From contig UQHO01000007.1 in NCBI GenBank assembly GCA_900540995.1, positions 15,200 to 79,199 on the forward strand: DNA of 64,000 nucleotides. Direction: 5' to 3'. This document shows, in pieces, positions 41,500 through 49,552 of this stretch. The first letter of the stretch is position 1, and each line of letters starts with the position of its first letter. The notes under the pieces were generated by a model. It saw nothing but the letters and a program-made list of their open reading frames with translations, was not told the origin of the DNA and searched no databases. The translations under genes and the position numbers were made by a program. Origin of the DNA: an uncultured Collinsella sp. (GTDB lineage: Bacteria; Actinomycetota; Coriobacteriia; Coriobacteriales; Coriobacteriaceae).

Positions 41500-42807
41500 A
41501 TGACGGAGTCCTCTCAGCATACGTCTAAGCCCCAGGTTGAGGTTGAGGCCTCGGGCGGAGATGACAATAAGAGCGCACGCCGCGGCGCCATCTTTATCGG
41601 CGTTGTGCTGGTGTGTTATATCGTCTATCTGGTGGTAACCGGGCAGATGGGGCAGTTCTGGGCCGCTATGTCGAGCGTCCAGGCGCCATGGCTCGTTGTC
41701 GCGTGTCTTTGCATGTTCATGTATCTGTTCTTTGGCATTGTGGCCTATGCGATCGCCGTCTGGCTCGACCCATATTCGCCCGTCGGCATCCGCGACCTGA
41801 TCTCGGTCGAGGCGAGTGGTATCTTCTTTGGCAACCTGACGCCCATGATGATGGGCTCGACTCCCGCCCAGATCTACCGCCTGACCAAAGCGGGCCAAAA
41901 TGTCGGCGAGGCCGGCGCCACGCAGTTCACGCGCTTTATCGTGTACCAGTTTGGCCTCGTTGCCTGGGGCGCTATCCTACTGCTTGCTCGCATGCCGTTT
42001 TTTGCCGAGCGCTATGGCGACATGACGTTGCTGTGCGTCTTTAGCTTTGGTGGGCACTGCTGCATCTTGCTGGGCATCTTCGCCGTCGCGCTCATGCCTA
42101 AGACCGTCACGCGCGTCGCCCATTGCATCATCAATTGGCTTGAGCGCATTGGTGTCTCGGCCACTAAGATCGAGGGATGGCGCACGTTTGTCGATGGCGA
42201 GATCTACTCCTTCTCCGAGAAGTTCAAGCTTTCAGCCGGACATTTTTCTTCCATGCTGCTCACGGTGGTCATCACCATGCTGCAACTCGCGTTTTTCTAT
42301 CTGGTGCCGTATTTCCTGATGCTTGCCTTTGGCCACCACGAGGTCGACTTTTTCTCGGTCATGGCCGCGAGCGCCTTTGTCCAGTTGCTGAGCTCTGCGG
42401 TCCCCTTGCCCGGTGGTACCGGCGGTGCCGAGGGCGGCTTCGCGCTGTTTCTGGGTCATTTCTTTGGGTCGGCTTCGACCGCCGGCTATCTGCTGTGGCG
42501 CCTCATTACGTTTATTGCGCCGACCATTTTGGCTGCGCCCCTGCTGGGACTTAAGAGCGCCCACAACGAGAGCATCCATGCGCGCTGGGATCATGTTATG
42601 CGCAAGCTCGGCCGCACGCCTCAGACGCCGTCTAAGCCTGCCAAGCCCCATCCCGTGACTGCTGTTACCGTGGATCCCAATCAGCATACTCAGAAGGCTT
42701 CTGGGGCCGTCAAACCGGCGCGCAAGGCCTATGTACGCCAGACGGGCGACGGCATTCGCGTGTCTCCGGCTGCCCTGAACAAGAAAAAACATCCTAAGGA
42801 GCAATAG
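41500..42807 (+). CDS. YbhN/UPF0104 family membrane protein (lysylphosphatidylglycerol synthase TM-like)
   Basis: A 435-residue polytopic membrane protein of the flippase-like LPG synthase TM family. About eight spans run from residue 30 to 360. Conserved segments are FFGNLTPMMMGSTPAQIYRL near 108-127 and AVPLPGGTGGAEGGFALFLG near 300-319. There is no lysyltransferase domain, so it does not make lysyl-PG itself; related proteins are thought to move lipids. A hydrophilic basic tail of about 75 residues follows. GAAGGAG precedes the ATG. Confidence 0.85.
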   Translation: MTESSQHTSKPQVEVEASGGDDNKSARRGAIFIGVVLVCYIVYLVVTGQMGQFWAAMSSVQAPWLVVACLCMFMYLFFGIVAYAIAVWLDPYSPVGIRDLISVEASGIFFGNLTPMMMGSTPAQIYRLTKAGQNVGEAGATQFTRFIVYQFGLVAWGAILLLARMPFFAERYGDMTLLCVFSFGGHCCILLGIFAVALMPKTVTRVAHCIINWLERIGVSATKIEGWRTFVDGEIYSFSEKFKLSAGHFSSMLLTVVITMLQLAFFYLVPYFLMLAFGHHEVDFFSVMAASAFVQLLSSAVPLPGGTGGAEGGFALFLGHFFGSASTAGYLLWRLITFIAPTILAAPLLGLKSAHNESIHARWDHVMRKLGRTPQTPSKPAKPHPVTAVTVDPNQHTQKASGAVKPARKAYVRQTGDGIRVSPAALNKKKHPKEQ

Positions 42808-42850
42808 CGCGGTCGTGCGTTCTTCATGATGGCGGGCATTTTTGTGCTAT

Positions 42851-42886
42851 ATGAGAGATAATCCTCTTACGTAGATTATCTCTCAT
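42851..42886. promoter_or_regulatory. 13-bp palindrome, candidate TetR operator
   Basis: ATGAGAGATAATC (42851-42863) and GATTATCTCTCAT (42874-42886) form a perfect inverted repeat around 10 bases, 37 bases before the TetR-family start. No T-run follows, so an autoregulatory operator is more likely than a terminator. Confidence 0.6.
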
Positions 42887-42923
42887 CTGTTGATGAATGA
42901 TCGCATACCGAAAGGAAACGTCC

Positions 42924-43535
42924 ATGGTCACCAGCAAACCGCGTCTTGACCGCCGTATCGTTCGCAGCCGCAATGCCATCCTTTCTGCTTTTGAGCGCTT
43001 GCTTATGGAAAAGCCGCTGGCGGACATTACGGTGAGTGCCATCGCACGCGAGGCCAATGTCGACCGTAAGACCTTTTACGTGCACTTTGGTACGGTTGAC
43101 GGACTGCTCGATGCTATTGCCGAGGACGTCGTGGAGACTATCGTCGACTCGGTCGAGAAAACGCTTGCTTCCATGGACGGCGACACCAACGAGCGCGCCC
43201 TTGGCGCGGCGGCGACCTTCTTTAAAACCGTTAACGAGGCGCTGTGCAACAACCTCGTGCTCAATCGTCAGCTGATCGAGAACATTCCGCTCGATGATTT
43301 TATGGCTCGTCTTCGTGCACCGCTCGAGCACGAGATTGCCGAGCGCGATCTGCTGCCCCAAGGTCTCAAGGACGAGATGTTCGACTACTATCTGGCGTTT
43401 TTGCTGTCGGGTATTATCGGTATCTATCGCACGTGGGCGCTGTCTGACGGCTCGGTTCCTATTGAGCGCGTCTCTGAGGTCGCCAACGACCTGACTCTCA
43501 ACGGCCTGTCGAGTCTGGAATCTCGCTTGGACTAG
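42924..43535 (+). CDS. TetR family transcriptional regulator
   Basis: A 203-residue regulator. The N-terminal HTH (about 13-58) has ITVSAIAREANVDRKTFYVHFG, and the C-terminal domain ends VANDLTLNGLSSLESRLD and would hold the ligand pocket. AAAGGAAA precedes the ATG at 42924. It is isolated from other genes of clear function: the membrane-protein gene lies upstream, and an IS remnant starts two bases after its stop. The target is unknown; autoregulation through the upstream palindrome is likely. Confidence 0.88.
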   Translation: MVTSKPRLDRRIVRSRNAILSAFERLLMEKPLADITVSAIAREANVDRKTFYVHFGTVDGLLDAIAEDVVETIVDSVEKTLASMDGDTNERALGAAATFFKTVNEALCNNLVLNRQLIENIPLDDFMARLRAPLEHEIAERDLLPQGLKDEMFDYYLAFLLSGIIGIYRTWALSDGSVPIERVSEVANDLTLNGLSSLESRLD

Positions 43536-43537
43536 GC

Positions 43538-43630
43538 CTAGTTGGGCTCGTCGGCGTGGAAATTCTTGTTCACGAGGTTCTCCGGCGCCTTGTAGACCTC
43601 GCCGGCGTAGGAGCTATAGCCTGAGGATCC
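43538..43630 (-). pseudogene. IS3-family transposase internal remnant
   Basis: On the minus strand the frame between a TAA at 43631-43633 and a TAG at 43538-43540 reads GYSSYAGEVYKAPENLV then NKNFHADEPN. That is the segment just before the DDE core of IS3/IS150 OrfB (usually APENLVNRDFHAEEPN-LW-TD). Both sides are missing. It marks the left border of the cobalamin block and comes from the same transposase family as the remnant at 2217-2495, from a different part of the protein. Confidence 0.7.
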
Positions 43631-43647
43631 TTAAATGAAAGTCCAGT

Positions 43648-44868
43648 TTATCCTTCCCACTCCAATTGGGAATCCTCCGATGCGCCTTCGCACGCTCGCA
43701 TGACCTCGATACCATGCGAGCGTGCGAACTCGACGAGCTCTGCGTTGCGGGCGTTTATGGTGCCGAAGGCGGCGGGGCACACGATAAGGCGCAGGCAGTG
43801 GACGAGGAGCTCTTTGGCGCGGGCTATGGTTTTATCCCCGATCGGCTCGAAGGCGTGCTCGGCCACGCATTCCGCCGCCAGGTCGCGCGCGAGCTCGCAG
43901 TCGATGTCCCCTTCGTGCAGAACGCCCGCGTAGAACGCCTTGCCCTGCCGGATGAGCTGGCGAAACACAGCCGACCCCGTACCTGCGCCGGCGATGACGA
44001 ACGTGTGTGCATCGCCGTGCGGGCGTCCAATTTCCACGCTGCCGAAGCGCTCGTTGAAGGTGCCATGTTGAAGGCCGTAGAGCTCGCCAATCGTCTCGCG
44101 CGTGAATATGTCCTCGGGTGCGCCGGCGCGGAAGACCCGGCCGTCCTTCACGCAAATCACCTTGTCGGCGCTTTTCTGCGCGAGCTCGAGTTCGTGGATG
44201 GACATGATGACAGCCACATTCCGCGATTTCGCAAGGTGGCGAAGTATTCGCAGCAGGTCGATCTGGTAGCGGATATCGAGATACGACGTGGGCTCGTCGA
44301 GAACGAGCACACGCGGATCCTGCGCGATGGCGCGTGCGAGCATGACGCGCTGGCGTTGCCCGTCGCTTATCTGCATGAAGTCGCGCTCGGCGAGTTCTTC
44401 CACATGTGCGGTTTTCATGGCCTCGTCGACCCGACTATGGTCGTCAGGCGAGAGTGTTCCCATTCGCCCGGTGTAGGGGTGCCTTCCCGCCTCTACGATA
44501 TCGCGGCAGGTGAGGAGTTCGGTCCGGGGGCGATCTGTCAGCATAACGGCAAGGTTCCTTGCGAACTCCGCCGTCTTCCATCGGGAAATCTCCCGCCCGT
44601 CGAGCTCGATCGCGCCGGCAAGCGGTGCCAGATGGCGTGTGATGGTTTTCAAGATGGTCGACTTGCCCGAGCCGTTCGGCCCGATGAGCGCCACGACGTC
44701 GCCCGTGCGAACCTCCAGATCGACGCCTTCGACTACGACCTTCTTGTCGTAGCCCGCCGACAGGTCGCTTATGCGGAAAAGCGGCGCTCCGTCAGCCTGC
44801 GTTTCAACCGGGGTTTCGAGGTTCGACTCCGCTCGGAGCGTTTTGGGCCGCGGCACAAATTTCCCCAT
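43648..44868 (-). CDS. BtuD/FecE-type ABC ATPase with extra C-terminal domain
   Basis: A 406-residue ATPase of iron-complex/cobalamin importers. Walker A GPNGSGKS is at 63-70, the signature ISDGQRQR is at 167-174, Walker B VLVLDEPTSYLD is at 187-198, and the switch His is in MSIHELEL. From about residue 285 a further domain of some 120 residues begins with the glycine-rich TFVIAGAGTGSAVF. Similar tails occur on corrinoid-import ATPases of archaea and some bacteria; their role is unclear to me. It is the last gene of the riboswitch-controlled operon, directly abutting the permease gene. Confidence 0.88.
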   Translation of the reverse strand: MGKFVPRPKTLRAESNLETPVETQADGAPLFRISDLSAGYDKKVVVEGVDLEVRTGDVVALIGPNGSGKSTILKTITRHLAPLAGAIELDGREISRWKTAEFARNLAVMLTDRPRTELLTCRDIVEAGRHPYTGRMGTLSPDDHSRVDEAMKTAHVEELAERDFMQISDGQRQRVMLARAIAQDPRVLVLDEPTSYLDIRYQIDLLRILRHLAKSRNVAVIMSIHELELAQKSADKVICVKDGRVFRAGAPEDIFTRETIGELYGLQHGTFNERFGSVEIGRPHGDAHTFVIAGAGTGSAVFRQLIRQGKAFYAGVLHEGDIDCELARDLAAECVAEHAFEPIGDKTIARAKELLVHCLRLIVCPAAFGTINARNAELVEFARSHGIEVMRACEGASEDSQLEWEG

Positions 44869-45909
44869 CTACCTCACCCGCTTCTTCAACATGAGCGCGA
44901 TAACCACCGGCGCGCCGAAGATGGCGGTGACGGCGCTGATGGAAAGCTCGACGGGAGAGAACAGCGTGCGCGCGATCAAATCGCAGCCCGCGCAGAAGAT
45001 GGCGCCTCCCAAGAAGCACGCAGGAATCACGCGGATGGGCTTCGACGACTTTATCGCCGACTTCACGAGATGTGGAACCGCGATGCCTACGAACGACACC
45101 GGACCGGCGAACGCGGTCACGCAGGCGGAGAGCATGCTCGCTAGAAGAACGAGCACCACGCGGAAGCGTGCGACGTTCACGCCGACGCTTTTCGCGTAGG
45201 CTTCTCCCAGCTGGAAGGCGGAAAGGGGCTTCGATATCGCGAATACGCATGCGCTCACGGTGATCACCACGACCGCGATGACCGCGACGTCGTCCCAGCT
45301 CGAACCCGAGAAGCTACCCAAAGACCAGTTGTGCAGGTTCACGATGGACTGGTCGTCGGCGAAGGCGATGAGGAAGTTCGTCGCCGCCGAGCAGATGTAT
45401 CCCACCATGACGCCCGCCACGATGAGCATGGCCATGGAACTTATGCGCCGTGCGATGAGGAGCACGAAGCCGATGGTGATAAGCGAGCCCAGAAACGCTG
45501 CGGCCACCATGGCCAGCGAGGACATGGCCTGGTTCGCGCCCAGAAGTACGATCATCGTAAGCGCTACGACGAACTTTGCACCCGAGGAGACGCCCAAGAT
45601 GAACGGGTCGGCGATGGGGTTGTTGAAAAACGTCTGCAGCAGGAACCCGGAGAGCGAAAGTGCCCCGCCGAGAAGCACGGCTGAAAGCACGCGCGGCAGG
45701 CGAATCTCCCAGATGACTTGGCTTTCCATGGAATTTGCCGCGCCGCCCGAAAGGATGCCGGGGATGTGGTCTGCGGGCACGAGCACGCTCCCGATGCACA
45801 GATTGGCCCCGACGAGCACGATGAGGGCAACAGCGAGCAGCGCCGTCACGACGCGACACCGCGCGGCGCGCCCCGATTCGTCGTATGCCATGGAAAGTCG
45901 GTTTCTCAT
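44869..45909 (-). CDS. FecCD/BtuC-type ABC permease
   Basis: A 346-residue permease with about ten membrane spans, the type that forms homodimers in vitamin B12, siderophore and heme importers. Family landmarks are WEIRLPRVLSAVLLGGALSLSG, NNPIADPFILGVSSGA, and the ATPase-coupling segment GPVSFVGIAVPHLVK near 270. The ATP-binding subunit follows with no gap, and the binding protein precedes by four bases. The substrate (cobalamin, cobinamide, another tetrapyrrole or a metal chelate) is inferred only from the riboswitch and neighbours. Confidence 0.9.
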   Translation of the reverse strand: MRNRLSMAYDESGRAARCRVVTALLAVALIVLVGANLCIGSVLVPADHIPGILSGGAANSMESQVIWEIRLPRVLSAVLLGGALSLSGFLLQTFFNNPIADPFILGVSSGAKFVVALTMIVLLGANQAMSSLAMVAAAFLGSLITIGFVLLIARRISSMAMLIVAGVMVGYICSAATNFLIAFADDQSIVNLHNWSLGSFSGSSWDDVAVIAVVVITVSACVFAISKPLSAFQLGEAYAKSVGVNVARFRVVLVLLASMLSACVTAFAGPVSFVGIAVPHLVKSAIKSSKPIRVIPACFLGGAIFCAGCDLIARTLFSPVELSISAVTAIFGAPVVIALMLKKRVR

Positions 45910-45913
45910 GGCG

Positions 45914-47485
45914 CTAGCCGAGCTTCCTCAGATAATGGAAGTCGCTCGCGTCATCGCCGGCGAACGCCCCGTGCAGCTCGTCGATAATGTCGGCGGTGGA
46001 AGTCATCTGCTGGTACATGTCGGCGCTTGTGACCCAGACGTTGCCGTTCTTCACGGCTTTGAACTGCGACAATAGCGCGTTTTTGCCTACGAAGTCGTTC
46101 AAGGTGGCAACCGATTCGTCGATGGTGCCGTTGTAGACGATGATGTCGGCATCCTTCGCCATTGCGTAGAAGCGCTCCATTTCGAGCGTTACTGACGAAC
46201 CTGACGTCGACGCCGACTGCGCGTCATCGAGCGCGTAGCTGCCGCCTGCAAGCTCGATCATCTGCGCCACGTAGTCGCCCGCCCGCCGCGTGACGGCGGC
46301 CCCGTTCGAGTTAATGTAGAAATACGCCACGGTTTTACCTGACGACGCGAGCCCCGACGTTTGCTCGACGCGGGCCTTCTGCTCGTTGAACAGGTGCATG
46401 GCCTCGTCTTCCTTGTCGAACAGGACGCCGAAAAGCTTAATCCACTCGACGCGCCCGAGTGCTTCGGGCTCGCTCGACGACTGTTCGGTGAGCACGACGA
46501 GCCCGAGCTTCTGCAGCTTTTCCTTCACATCGGGCGTGTGGTTGATCATGGTGTTCTCGATGGCGAGCGTGCAGCCCGAGGCCGATATTCGCTCGTAGTC
46601 GGGCGCGCTGTACTTGCCGCCGTAGGCGATCGCCCCACTTTCGAGCGCGCTTTTGAAGCCCGCGACCGAGCAATCGTCGGCCTTCGTGCCCGACATTAAG
46701 ATATTGTCGTTCGCATCGAGCGCGTCGACCAGGCACATCGTTGCCGACGACACGAGGTACACCTTGTCGGCGGGGCGCCTTATGACCGCGATGTCGGAGC
46801 TCAACCCATCAGGTACCTTCGCATCTTGCGGCACCACGAGGAAGCGCTCCCCGTTCGAAATGCAGATAAGCCGCAGGCCGCCTTCGTACTCGTCGACAGT
46901 GAAGTGCTTGGCGTATTCAAGCTGAAGCGCCCCCGTCGGCTCCCAGCCGCAGCCCAAATCGGCGTTGTGGAAGTCGGCCGCGGCGCTTGAAGCCGTTCCC
47001 GCAGGGGAGCCGCCGCTTGCATCGTTGCCCGATTTCTCCTTCATGGTGGATGAGTCGAAGTGGAGCGTGTAGTCGATGGTATGCGGCGTCGACATGGCGA
47101 CGGTCTCGGCCGACACGGCGATGTCCTCGTCGAGCGTGACGGGTATCTCGAACGTGGAGTTGCCGCCGTCGTTTACGGGCGCGTAGTCCACGCCGTCGAC
47201 GGTCATCTTGTCGTAGTTTGAACTCGACCAGGTGATGGTCGCGGTGTAGGTGTCGCCATCCTTCACAATTGTGGTGGGTGAGGCGATGCTTGCGCGCCCT
47301 GACCCGCCGGAAAGCGAGACACTCACAGTGTATTCCTGAGAGCCCGCCGTGCCACCGGTCGCGTTCGGGCTCGCACTGCACCCCGCGAAGGGAATCGCGA
47401 GCAGGGCGACGAGAACGCAGGCGATCGCGCGCGCCGCGATGCTGTGGCGCTTCCTGTTTTCCCCCTTGGGAAGAATCGACCGCAT
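45914..47485 (-). CDS. Substrate-binding lipoprotein with N-terminal NEAT-like domain
   Basis: A 523-residue surface lipoprotein. The signal peptide ends in a lipobox at IPFAGC (Cys36). Residues about 50-155 form a beta-rich domain (YTVSVSLSGGSG, IVKDGDTYTATITWSSSNYD, HTIDYTLHFD) that resembles NEAT heme-binding or iron-transport-associated domains. From about 170 a periplasmic-binding-protein fold of the FecB/BtuF class follows (YYINSNGAAVTRR, YNGTIDESVATL, WVTSADMYQQ). The fusion is unusual, since BtuF proteins are about 270 residues. It should capture a substrate at the surface and pass it to the permease. The NEAT comparison is by pattern only. Confidence 0.78.
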   Translation of the reverse strand: MRSILPKGENRKRHSIAARAIACVLVALLAIPFAGCSASPNATGGTAGSQEYTVSVSLSGGSGRASIASPTTIVKDGDTYTATITWSSSNYDKMTVDGVDYAPVNDGGNSTFEIPVTLDEDIAVSAETVAMSTPHTIDYTLHFDSSTMKEKSGNDASGGSPAGTASSAAADFHNADLGCGWEPTGALQLEYAKHFTVDEYEGGLRLICISNGERFLVVPQDAKVPDGLSSDIAVIRRPADKVYLVSSATMCLVDALDANDNILMSGTKADDCSVAGFKSALESGAIAYGGKYSAPDYERISASGCTLAIENTMINHTPDVKEKLQKLGLVVLTEQSSSEPEALGRVEWIKLFGVLFDKEDEAMHLFNEQKARVEQTSGLASSGKTVAYFYINSNGAAVTRRAGDYVAQMIELAGGSYALDDAQSASTSGSSVTLEMERFYAMAKDADIIVYNGTIDESVATLNDFVGKNALLSQFKAVKNGNVWVTSADMYQQMTSTADIIDELHGAFAGDDASDFHYLRKLG

Positions 47486-47489
47486 GGCG

Positions 47490-48023
47490 TTACTTCAGTG
47501 CGTCGGCGCGCAGATCGACGCCGGCGGATTCGAACACGAGCGTGCGGTCGTACCACTGCTCTTTTCTAATACTCCACGCGGCACAGGCGGTGTCCTCGTC
47601 GAGCGCATCAACGGGCACGTCGTAGGTGTACTTGCCTTCCGCGTTTTCCACATAGGGGATGAAGTCGGCCTCGCTCGCGGCGGCAGCCTCGTCGCCCGTG
47701 CCCATGAAGAGCTTGCCGTAGCCCGTGCCGGAAAGCGTCATCACGCAGTGCATGGAGCCGTTTTCCACGATGAGCTGGGCGTCCACAATCCTGAACATGT
47801 TCGAGCTGGAATCTACGGTGATCGGATAGGTGCCGTCGGCCACCTTGTCGGCGGTGATGGGGGCAGCGCTTGCGTCCTCGGGCGCATCGGCCGCCTGTTC
47901 GGTTTTTTCCTGGGAATCGGCATCGCTTGCCTTTGCGCTGTCGATTGAATTTCCGCCGCAGCCGGCGAGCGAGAACGCGAAAAGCGCCGCCGACAGGGCG
48001 AAGGCGAGGGTTTTCTTCAACAT
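47490..48023 (-). CDS. Small lipoprotein with NEAT-like beta domain
   Basis: A 177-residue lipoprotein: signal peptide LKKTLAFALSAALFAFSLAGC with lipid Cys22, an acidic Ala/Asp/Glu linker (about 25-55), and a beta-rich domain. That domain (DGTYPITVDSSSNMFRIVDA, GSMHCVMTLSGTGYGKLF, SIRKEQWYDRTLVFES) has the same general layout as the N-terminal domain of the next protein. It is a candidate surface carrier for a tetrapyrrole or metal complex. AAGGAA precedes the ATG at 48023; 33 earlier codons are unsupported. Four bases separate it from the binding-protein gene. Confidence 0.7.
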   Translation of the reverse strand: MLKKTLAFALSAALFAFSLAGCGGNSIDSAKASDADSQEKTEQAADAPEDASAAPITADKVADGTYPITVDSSSNMFRIVDAQLIVENGSMHCVMTLSGTGYGKLFMGTGDEAAAASEADFIPYVENAEGKYTYDVPVDALDEDTACAAWSIRKEQWYDRTLVFESAGVDLRADALK

Positions 48024-48086
48024 GAAGGGGTTCCTTTCAATCGCTTCGACCGCCCGCGCCGTGCGGTGGGCGGGCGGGATGCGAAT

Positions 48087-48131
48087 GCAACGGGCATGCG
48101 CCGTCAGTCGGGGAAGGCGCATGCCCGTTGC
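48087..48131. repeat. 16-bp perfect hairpin between cbiK and the lipoprotein gene
   Basis: GCAACGGGCATGCGCC (48087-48102) is exactly complementary to 48116-48131 with a 13-base loop. No T-run follows in the direction of transcription, so it is more likely an mRNA-stabilising or processing structure that sets the ratio of CbiK to the transporter than a full terminator. Confidence 0.85.
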
Positions 48132-48167
48132 ACGGGGACGCGACCGGCGCCCCCGTGCGCGGCGAGT

Positions 48168-49094
48168 TTACAGCTTGGCGATGGCGTCGTCCACGTGCGA
48201 GACGTAGATGTCGTCGACCGCGACGTTCTGTCCCAGACCCTGGAGCAGGCACGTCACTTCGAAGCCGGCGGCCACGAACTTCGAAGCCCAGCTGTCGGGG
48301 TCGGTCTCGTCTGCCATGTCGTTGTTCGCGTGGTCGCCCGCGACCACCATGAACGGCGCGAGCACGGCCTTCTTGTAGCCTGCGGCGCTCGCGGCGGCGA
48401 TAACATCCTCGCAGGTCGGTTCAGCCTCGACGGTGCCGACGAAGAACTGCGTCAAGCCCTCGTTCTTAAACACTTCCTGCATCTTGGCATAGTCGGCGTT
48501 GGAATCGGCTTCGGTGCCGTGGCCCATGAGGCACAGCGCCGTCTTGCCGTCGTCGAAGGACGCCATGTTCTCCTTAATGGCTGCGGCCACCTTCTTGTAG
48601 TCGTCGTCGGAGGTGAGCAGCGGGTCGCCGAGCGAGATTTTGTCGAACTTGTCGGCGTACTTGTCGAGCTCGTCTTTCACGTCGGTGTATTCCAGGCCAC
48701 CCATGAGATGCGTCGGCTGCACGACGATTTCCTTCACGCCGTCTTCCACGCAGCGGTCGAGCGCCTCGGTCATGTTGTCGATCGTGATGCCGTCGCGCTT
48801 CTTCAGCTTGTCGATGATGATCTGCGCGGTGAAGGCGCGGCGGATGTCGTAGTCCTGCCAGTACTTCTCGCGGATAGCGTCTTCGATGGCGCCGATGGTG
48901 ATGTGGCGCGAGTCGTTGTAGCTCGTGCCGAAGCTCGTGACGAGGATGACCGGCTTCACGGCCTTCTCCTTTTCACTCGATTTTTCGGAACTCGCGGAGG
49001 TGTTGGAGCAGCCCGCGAGCGCGACTCCGGCGAGCGCGACGGCTCCGGTTGCTGCGGCGCTCATGAAGCCGCGGCGTGACATCTGGTCGGACAT
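48168..49094 (-). CDS. cbiK: Sirohydrochlorin cobaltochelatase CbiK with Tat lipoprotein signal
   Basis: A 308-residue CbiK-type chelatase, which inserts cobalt into sirohydrochlorin. The N-terminus is a twin-arginine signal, SRRGFMSAAATG, followed by a hydrophobic stretch and a lipobox LAGC (Cys29), so the enzyme should be folded inside, exported and lipid-anchored. Metal-site residues are present: His129 in QPTHLMGGLEY, His192 in MGHGTEADSNADY, the acidic GTVEAEP, and His255 in FMVVAGDHANNDMA. An exported CbiK is known in Desulfovibrio. AAAGGAAA precedes the ATG at 49094. It is the first gene after the cobalamin riboswitch. Confidence 0.92.
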   Translation of the reverse strand: MSDQMSRRGFMSAAATGAVALAGVALAGCSNTSASSEKSSEKEKAVKPVILVTSFGTSYNDSRHITIGAIEDAIREKYWQDYDIRRAFTAQIIIDKLKKRDGITIDNMTEALDRCVEDGVKEIVVQPTHLMGGLEYTDVKDELDKYADKFDKISLGDPLLTSDDDYKKVAAAIKENMASFDDGKTALCLMGHGTEADSNADYAKMQEVFKNEGLTQFFVGTVEAEPTCEDVIAAASAAGYKKAVLAPFMVVAGDHANNDMADETDPDSWASKFVAAGFEVTCLLQGLGQNVAVDDIYVSHVDDAIAKL

Positions 49095-49215
49095 GGTTTT
49101 TCCTTTCCTCGGTTTGCCGGTCCCCCGGCGACAGTTGCTTGTCGGCACAAGCGAAAGAAAAGCGCACCCCTCGGGGTTCACAAGGAGCTAACGCCACGGC
49201 GATGCCGTGAGGAAA

Positions 49216-49336
49216 AGGCGAAGCAGTCTGGCTTGGGGCGCGAGGCGGTTCGCCCGCGCGTCCTATACAGTAATGTCCCTTGCCCAGGATTCCCACCTGG
49301 TTCCCTCCGCAAGCCAGCGCGGGCTGTGCGGGCGCC
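49216..49336 (-). promoter_or_regulatory. Cobalamin riboswitch
   Basis: Read on the minus strand it has the conserved core GGGAACCAGGTGGGAATCC, then GGGCAAGGGACATTACTGTA. A B12-box-like AAGCCAGACTGC follows, and an 8-bp closing helix joins CTGGCTTG (49310-49317) to CAAGCCAG (49228-49235). It should bind a cobalamin and repress the cbiK-transporter operon. Downstream, about 120 bases contain CACGGC/GCCGTG and a purine-rich ribosome site; no clear T-run was seen, so control may be translational. Confidence 0.88.
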
Positions 49337-49552
49337 GCGCCGGTCATTTCCTTTTATCCGATTGTCATATGCTCGTTGCCGAAACTTTTACTATGATAGT
49401 GGGCACTTGTGAACGTGTCAAAGCCAGGGCGGGCGGCATTGCGCCTCTTGCCTGCGTATTTGCGCCCATTGCTGCCGCAGGCGCCGTGTTTTGCCCGCTG
49501 CGCGAATGGCGGCGTAAACGGTTGCGATGAGAAACGGGAAGGGAAGGCTCGG
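49337..49552. other. Divergent promoter region between the two cobalamin operons
   Basis: This stretch must carry promoters for both directions. A TATGAT at 49392-49397 could serve the plus strand, but no matching -35 stands out. On the plus strand I found none of the riboswitch core motifs, so control of the large biosynthetic operon is not explained by sequence seen here. Confidence 0.4.

Noticed and set aside
43666..45144. A 492-codon plus-strand frame across the ABC ATPase and permease genes
   Set aside because: The minus-strand frames carry complete ABC ATPase and permease signatures, while this frame has none. It also crosses the border between two real genes.
49337..49552. A second cobalamin riboswitch for the plus-strand cbi operon
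   Set aside because: I looked for the GGTG-AA-CC core and a B12 box on the plus strand and found neither. The recognised aptamer reads only on the minus strand.
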